A stretch of 64,000 bases of DNA. Origin: Agapanthus africanus (taxonomy: Eukaryota > Streptophyta > Magnoliopsida > Asparagales > Amaryllidaceae). Below, piece by piece: positions 57,777-64,000 of this stretch. Under the pieces are notes generated by a model that ran no database searches, was not told the DNA's origin, and worked only from the letters and a program-made list of their open reading frames with translations. Each line of letters opens with the position of its first letter. The first letter of the stretch is position 1. Where the stretch lies: positions 831,598,353 through 831,662,352 of the forward strand of contig CM057338.1 of the NCBI GenBank assembly GCA_030015575.1. Reading direction: 5' to 3'. The translations under genes and the position numbers were made by a program.

Positions 57777-59805
57777 CTACTTAAACCTTAACTAGCAGTT
57801 TAGACGATGTATAAAGTTACAAAACTGAAATAACTCCGAAACGATAAAACTAAAATCCAAGTTTTTGTCAATTTTTAAAGAGACTCTAATTTTTTTTAAA
57901 CAATTGTAGTGTGCTCCTTTAGTTGTATCTTGAACACCACAGAAAAACGAGACAAAACATCACAAGTTTGGCCGGCCAAATGCAAGTTTTCCCGGCCTGG
58001 CCGTTCCAAAGAGTGAGTTTTGTTTTGGGTTTTGTGTGGTGTTCTGATCTCTTGGATTTAGTTTTTTAGGTGTTGTTTGATTTTGCCCAGATTTCATATT
58101 CTGTTATCTTTGTGTTGGGGCAATTCGGAGTGTTTCGAAGTCGCAATTTTAACATCGTTTATTCGTTTCAGTTTGTATATGTGTTGCTAAACGTCCGTTA
58201 ATTGCTATATGCCGATTAGTGGGGGTTAAACATATAAGTATCTTGATGATGGTTTGTGTATACGAAGTATTGGATCGTCGTGGATGAATAGCCGGGGGAT
58301 GTGAGAAGAGTGTTTTCTTTTCTTTCATTCATGTAAATTTGTAAAAATATTATTTTTGCGGGGCACATCCGGGTTGAGGTTGTAGCCACCGTTGTATTAT
58401 TTCATTTACTTTTTCTTGCACCTAGGATAAACCTAATGCGGGGTGCACAAACTACCGGGTTCTTGAAGTGCCGAGTGGCCTACTAATTTTATTGAGGGAG
58501 GTTGCTTCACTTCGGGAATTTGGCGGGTAGTTTGCCGCACCCGTAGGGGTCTAGGATGGGCTTTGGCTATTCATCACGACCGTGGAATCCGTCTTTCATT
58601 CTAGACTAAAACGAAACACGGAATTCCTAATATATCCAATATATTTATCTGTGATCTGGAATGCCTATTATTGCGTGAGACGAATGGATATATATATATA
58701 TTGTATATAATAACGTTGCTTATGTTTTACACCCGCGCTAGTCCAGCCTTCGCTCTGCCGTTAGTTAAGTAAGTTAATGGTGCATGACGGGGCCCCGTGG
58801 TGAATGCGGATGGCATAAGCGTATGTTGTATTTTCGTTTCTTTTCTGCAATGATATGGTTAAATGATGGGACCACATTAATATTGATTAATCCAAAGAAA
58901 ACAAACCAAAGTTTAAATCGTTAGAACAATTTCAAAACCACTCAGTTTTCTTGAAAAACAACTTTTAAATGCGGAGCCTAAACCACTCCTTTTAAAAGTT
59001 ATCATGGTTCCTTCGAATATATCAAGTTCATTACGTTCACGGTTTCGCCAAAACCATTTGTAGCCCTCCGTCATTTCAGATGGGTATTCAGTAGTATTCA
59101 AGCTATGCATTTTGACCTTCGCCAAGGCTTAGTGATTGGTAGCTGCTGGGTATTCATCTGTAGTATAGATAGATGCGTTGATTTGGGACAGCCGTACAAC
59201 TATTTTGGCCTTTGTTAAAAGTTTGTATAGGTGGGTTAAAATTAACCTGGATAATGACGGGTAGAACTTGACTTGTGTCTTATGATATGTTGGCCTTCGT
59301 CAAGGTTATAAGCGCATGGGACAAAAATCCACATCGGGAGTTTCTAAAGAAAATGAAACTTGCTAGTATTGCATACCATTTGGAGTGTGATGATTTTGGT
59401 AGGATTCGTTCAAGGTTGTCACACGATGATATTTGGATCCCGATCCTACTGTGAGTATCCGCTACTCTTCGGAAGATTTTTCACTAAACAATTAATGCTA
59501 TAAACCAAGTAGGTGCCTAGAACGGTGTTAGCGGGGCTACACCTCCAGGGAAAAATGTTATGTAATTAAGGAATTTCGCGAAAGCGTTTGGGAACCTCCC
59601 TCGAAATACCAACACTAGCCTGGCCGAAAGGTTAAGCAAGTATTGTAGGGTGAGATTAATCCTGACTAATTCTTTTTTTATGGTTTGGAGGAGAATTAGA
59701 GGAACAGTGGGAGCTATCCTGTTTAAATAAATTAATAACCAATCTAAACTTGTAAGAGTATCATGCTGAGTGTTTCTTCTCTCTCCCCTAATTGCAGCGA
59801 CCAAA
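57777..59805 (+). other. Copia untranslated leader
   Basis: About 2 kb between primer site and gag with no coding signal on either strand. It contains GGCCGGCCAAATGC and several short phrases repeated with GCCTT(C/T)G(T/C)CAAGG (59,118, 59,290). A TAATTGCAG acceptor-like sequence ends 9 bases before the gag ATG, so the leader may be spliced. Confidence 0.55.
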
Positions 59806-62150
59806 ATGACCGGGTTTAAGTTACTGCTAGATAATAATAAATTGACTGAGCCAAACTATAAAGATTGGCTAAGAAATGTCCAGATGGCCATTACCTATGA
59901 CAAACTGGGCTATCTCTCTACTACCAAATCCCCCACCATCCTAGGTCCAAATTCCACCGTTGCGGATGCTGAAATCCGTAAGACATGGGAAAAAGACAGT
60001 GCGAGAGCCAAGTGCCTCGTATTAGTCTCAATAGATTATGAACACCAGAGGCGGCACGAGAAGATGGACTTAGTTTCCATCTTCCTCCATACCAAGGATT
60101 TATATGGAGAGCAATCTCGTATCGCAAGATATGAGACCTCAAAGAAATTGTTTCAAGCGAGATTGGCTGTCGGGTCATCTGTAGGAGACCACGTCCTTAC
60201 GATGATTAGCTATATTGAGAAGCTCGCGGACTTTGGGACCATGTTAGAGAACGAGTTATATACTGACTTGATTCTACAGTCCCTCCCCTCCACCTACGCC
60301 CAGTTTATCTTGAATTTCAACATTCAAGGGAATGAAGTTTCACTTCCAGAACTCCTCAACATGTTGAGGAGCACTGAGGGCACCCTGCAGAAATCCAGAA
60401 AGACATCCGCTCTGCTTATTGGGGAATCTTCCTCTTTTAGATCGAAAGCGAAAGCCAAGGGAAAGAAGAAAAAGGCATCCACCAAGCCGATAGACGGTGT
60501 CAGTAAGGTAGAGGGAAAGGGCGGGGCAAAAGTTTCGGGGCTAACAGTAGAGAAGGAGGAATGTTTCTATTGTCACGGGAAAGGGCATTGGCAGAAGAAT
60601 TGCAGGGCTTGGAAAGCCAGAAACGAGGATTCGAAGTACGTTGTGGTTTCGGTTTCAGGTGTGTTTATGATTGAAAATTGTCTGTCAATTAACTCTACTT
60701 CCTGGGTACTAGATACCGGATCAGGATCTCATATCTGTAATTCATTATAGGCTCTGAGAAACCATAGAATTATCAAGGCAGGTGATATGACTCTCAGGGT
60801 TACTAACGGAATGAGCGTGGATGCTGTATCCGTAGGGGAATATCACCTAGGATTGACAAGTGGGCAGATTTTGATTTTGCGTAACTGTTTGTGTGTACTT
60901 AGTCTGGCTTGTAATATCATCTTTGTATCTTTACTTTCTAAAGAAGGTTATGATTTTACATTTGTAAGCGATGTCGTCCACATCTATCTTAATCAAAGTT
61001 TGATTCGGTTAGGTACACTAGATAATGGTATATACGTATTAAATCAAGCTCAGCTTTTCAACGTCCAGAACACACTCAAAAGAAAGTCTCCAGAATTAAA
61101 TCAGGCTTTCTTATGGCATTGTAGACTGGGTCACATCAATGAAACACGGTTGACGAAGTTACAAAAAGAGGGATATTTAGATCCGTTCAAATGTCAGTCT
61201 TATGAAACCTGTCAAACATGTCTCAAAGGAAAGATGACAAAGACTCCGTTCACTGGACATGGGGTAAGAGCCAGCGAGCTCTTGGGACTCATACACAGCG
61301 ACGTGTGTGGTCCAATATCTACACATGCAAGAAGTAGTTATTTCTATTTCATTATTTTTACGAATGATTTCTCAAGGTATGGACATGTATTCTTGATGAA
61401 ACATAAATCCGAGGCCTTTGAGAAATTCCAGGAATACAAGAATAAAGCGGAAAACAAACCAGCAAAAGTATCAAGACATTTAGATCTGATCAAAGTGGTG
61501 AATACTTAAGTGTCGAGTTCCTGGATTACTTAAAAGAGAATGGAATTCTCTCTCAGCTTAATCCTCCATACACAGCTCAACACAACGGTGTATCGGAAAG
61601 GCGGAACCGAACCATATTGGATATGGTACGTTCCATGATGAGTAACGCCATGTTACCGCGATCCTTCTGGGGTTATGCACTAGAATCAGCTGGATATCTT
61701 TTGAACAAAATTCCTACTAAGTCAGTGCCTACCACACCATATGAGATGTGGAGTGGGAAGAAACTCTATCTTAAGTATCTAAAGATATGGAGATTTCCAG
61801 CTTTTGTAAAAAAGCAGCATGCGGATAAACTCGAGGCACGCTCAGTACTGTGTAAGTTTGTGGGATACCCAAAGAACTCCAGAGGGTATCTTTTCTATTA
61901 CGCGGAGGAACAAAAGGTCTTTGTTTCTCGGCATGCCCACTTTTTGGAAACTCAATTTCTTGAAAAAGAAATAAGTGGGAGCGCAATAAAATTGGAAGAA
62001 ATTCCAGAACCACAAGCTATTACTGAAAGCATGGTGGAACCAGAAGTTTCGAAAGAACCGTACATCCCCGCGCCACTCCGCAGGACTAGTAGGCAGTCTC
62101 ATCCGCCCGAGAGTTACTACGGTTTTCTAATAGACGGGGATAGAGAGGAT
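59806..62150 (+). pseudogene. Copia gag-protease-integrase polyprotein, interrupted
   Basis: The ATG at 59,806 opens a gag with the copia capsid fold region (KLTEPNYKDWLRNVQMAI, LILQSLPSTYAQFILNF). A CCHC zinc knuckle follows (CFYCHGKGHWQKNC), then the protease WVLDTGSGSHIC. A TAG at 60,748-60,750 interrupts the frame just after the protease active site; the frame then resumes. The integrase has an HHCC finger (HCRLGHINETRL, CQTCLKGK), Asp in LIHSDVCGP, Asp in FRSDQSGEYLSVEF and Glu in GVSERRNRTILDM. A frameshift lies near 61,450-61,480. The copia C-terminal region follows (KFVGYPKNSRGYLFYY, VFVSRHAHFL). The ORF then runs into the inverted LTR at 62,151, so RT and RNase H are cut off. Flank AGGAT (62,146-62,150) is the candidate duplication. 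Confidence 0.9.
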
Positions 62151-63277
62151 TGTAAGTCGATGTCGCGCACCCCACGTGTTCGCGGGGAGGAGAAATTTGC
62201 AAAAAATGATTTTTACGAGCTTCGCAGCACCGACTAGAACCAATGATCGTCCATAAACCCTAGCTAGCAAACTACTTGAGGTTTAACTACTCGGATACGA
62301 AGTTATACCTCACGATATAAGTCCTTCGGGTCTTCTCCTCTGTCCTCCTCGTCATCGTAGGCTCCAAGGATCGATCCGGATCGTAGCTTCTTTGACGGCC
62401 TCCTCGAGTCAAAGACGATCCACCCGAGAGTCTATAGTCTGAGCTCCACCTCAAAACCGAGATAATTAGGGCAACAAGCTTGCTAAACTTGATGGATTAG
62501 GTGATGTAGAGTATAAAGATGGATTTATTTGTCTTTGAAACCCTAGGATTCTCAACTCATGAGAGCTTTTAGGGTTTTGATGCGAGAAAGAAGAAGAGAG
62601 CTTGCTTGAGGAAAGAAAAATGATTTTTGATAATCATAATGATAAAATGAGATGGCTACCTTGACATGACCACAAGCATGGCATGAAAAATATCTCATCA
62701 AAATATCTAGATCACAAAATATCTCACAAAAATATCTAAGTCAAATAGTCAAACCAAGTCAAGTGGTCAAGCCAAGTCAAAAGGTCAAACAAAGTCAAGT
62801 AGTCAAAACAAGTAGCCATGCCTCAATTATCATTTACAAAAATAACAAATACTTTCCTCCACCTCATAATTGTTTTAATCAAGTCAATGGTCAAAACCCT
62901 AATGAGGTGTCTCCTACTATGCCCCTCTCATCCGTATATACATACCCGCATTCGTGTTCCGAGAAACACGAATACAAAGAGACGAAACTGATCCATCAAT
63001 ATAATACTAGGATCCGGCTTAAACAAAAGCCCACCAGTATTATCCGCCCGAACATCATATGCGCATAAGTGCACGTAAGTGATCGAAGCCCTGCCGTAAA
63101 ACCATACGGCCTCTACCCATTTTGCCCGGTGCAGGGAAACTCTCTATGTGGAACTCTAAAGACACGACACTACGCTGGCAGTGGGTTTAACTACAGGCCG
63201 CAAGCGGTACTAACTGCACGTAACGGTCCCCAGGTAGATATCGATAAGAAGGCCGATGAGGAAAACCCATCCGAACT
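62151..63277 (-). repeat. Inverted copia LTR (partial), same family
   Basis: Reading the minus strand leftwards, this segment matches the 3' half of the LTR at 55,714-57,763 and ends GCGCGACATCGACTTACA at 62,151, as that LTR ends GTGCACGACATCGACTTACA. It inserted into the copia pol in opposite orientation. At 63,277 it is cut by the next element; the rest of the LTR would lie beyond it, outside the window. Confidence 0.85.
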
Positions 63278-64000
63278 TGTCACAACCCGAAATAGCACGT
63301 GACTGGCACTTGAATCATATGAAGTCTATAGGACCCCATCTAATTCAAGTAAGCCAGAAACCCAGAAAGCTAAACCATTTAAATAAGAAAATGAAGGAAA
63401 ACTTGTTTTAAAGTTTGCATATAATCACTTTGAAAAGTCATAGCAAACATTTTGAAAACATCAAGTCTTTTCCGAAAATTTCGGCAGAGTTTCCTTTGTA
63501 AATACTGTCCCCAAACGGGTACAAACATGAATAATATACATAATGATGAATAAAGGCATCCCCAAGCGGGAGCTAGCTCTTCGCCAATTGGCGGTCACAA
63601 CCATGCAAGCAATATAATATACAACGCCGAAGAGCGAGGATCAAAACTCAAAAGGAAACTCAAAATCATCAAGAAAACTATAATAATACAAGCGCGACTC
63701 TAAGATCGAAAGAATATACTGGTCTTCTAAGTCTAAAAGTATACAAGTCTGGTTGATGGAGTTTACTAGATACAACTGAATAAAATAAAGTACAATGGTG
63801 GTCACGATGCGAGTGAACCCACCTACCAAAGCAATCACCTGGAATGAAGTAGTGTGCCAGCAAAACCGCCAAGAAAACCTGTACGAAAAAACCTGCAAGA
63901 AACTGTGGCACAACGGGGGTGAGTTGCCAACTCGTGAGTAGAAAACATCACTGAGCAGAAATCGCATGTATGACTCAATTCTAGGTCATACGATCAGTAA
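63278..64000 (-). repeat. LTR of a LARD-related element, running off the window
   Basis: It starts TGTCACAACCCGAAAT and aligns by eye, with many changes, with the LARD LTR end at 22,719 and 30,250. Shared phrases include CCCCAAGCGGGAGCTAGCTC and GGGTGAGTTGCCAACTCGTG. Orientation is minus as in the LARD. GAACT (63,273-63,277) is the left flank and would be the duplication; the partner lies outside. Confidence 0.8.

Overview
The window comes from a nuclear plant genome, almost certainly a flowering plant. It holds two conserved plant genes with GT-AG introns, embedded in long terminal repeat (LTR) retrotransposons of typical angiosperm lineages (Ty3/gypsy Tat, chromovirus-like gypsy, Ty1/copia), plus a LINE remnant and a foldback MITE. 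The species cannot be told from the sequence.

Layout. (1) 1-13.65 kb: 3' part of a Tat-lineage element on the + strand. It has a pol frame broken by four in-frame stops (RT, RNase H, second RNase H, integrase), a 3-kb spacer packed with stem-loop repeats, a spliced antisense ORF (6616-11417, minus) and a 3' LTR. (2) 13.65-14.77 kb: spacer of a second Tat-family copy. (3) 14.77-16.0 kb: 3' end of a copia element with a truncated LTR. (4) 16.0-19.19 kb: a minus-strand, gag/pol-less Tat-type fragment with LTR, primer site, hairpin repeats and the C-terminal part of its antisense ORF. (5) 19.2-36.8 kb: three-deep nest. A + strand chromovirus-like 3' LTR was split by a minus-strand solo LTR (duplication ATCAA), which was split by a complete 11,458-bp non-autonomous element with ~3.9-kb LTRs and no coding capacity (LARD type, duplication CTGCT). 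(6) 36.8-50.04 kb: gene island with RFC3 (clamp-loader subunit, 11 exons) and MFAP1 (spliceosome-associated, 2 exons), both +. (7) 50.04-55.7 kb: unassigned DNA with a LINE remnant and local tandem repeats. (8) 55.7-62.15 kb: 5' LTR, primer site, leader and gag-PR-INT of a copia element. It is interrupted by an inverted LTR of the same family, which is itself cut at 63,278 by a relative of the LARD element that runs off the window.

Most unusual signal. Non-coding parts of the Tat elements, and to a lesser degree the LARD, consist of dozens of short hairpins in which the loop is constant while both stem arms change together. Examples are CTTAGGAATC/GATTCCTAAG beside CTTATGGG/CCCATAAG around a CCTYWCGA core, and CCAAGGA/TCCTTGG beside CTAGGGA/TCCCTAG around AACAAATAA. 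This compensatory variation suggests constrained RNA or single-stranded DNA structure, or a hairpin-templated way of generating repeats. I know of no description of it.

The two cellular genes act in unrelated core processes (DNA replication and pre-mRNA splicing). Nothing in the sequence links them except position.
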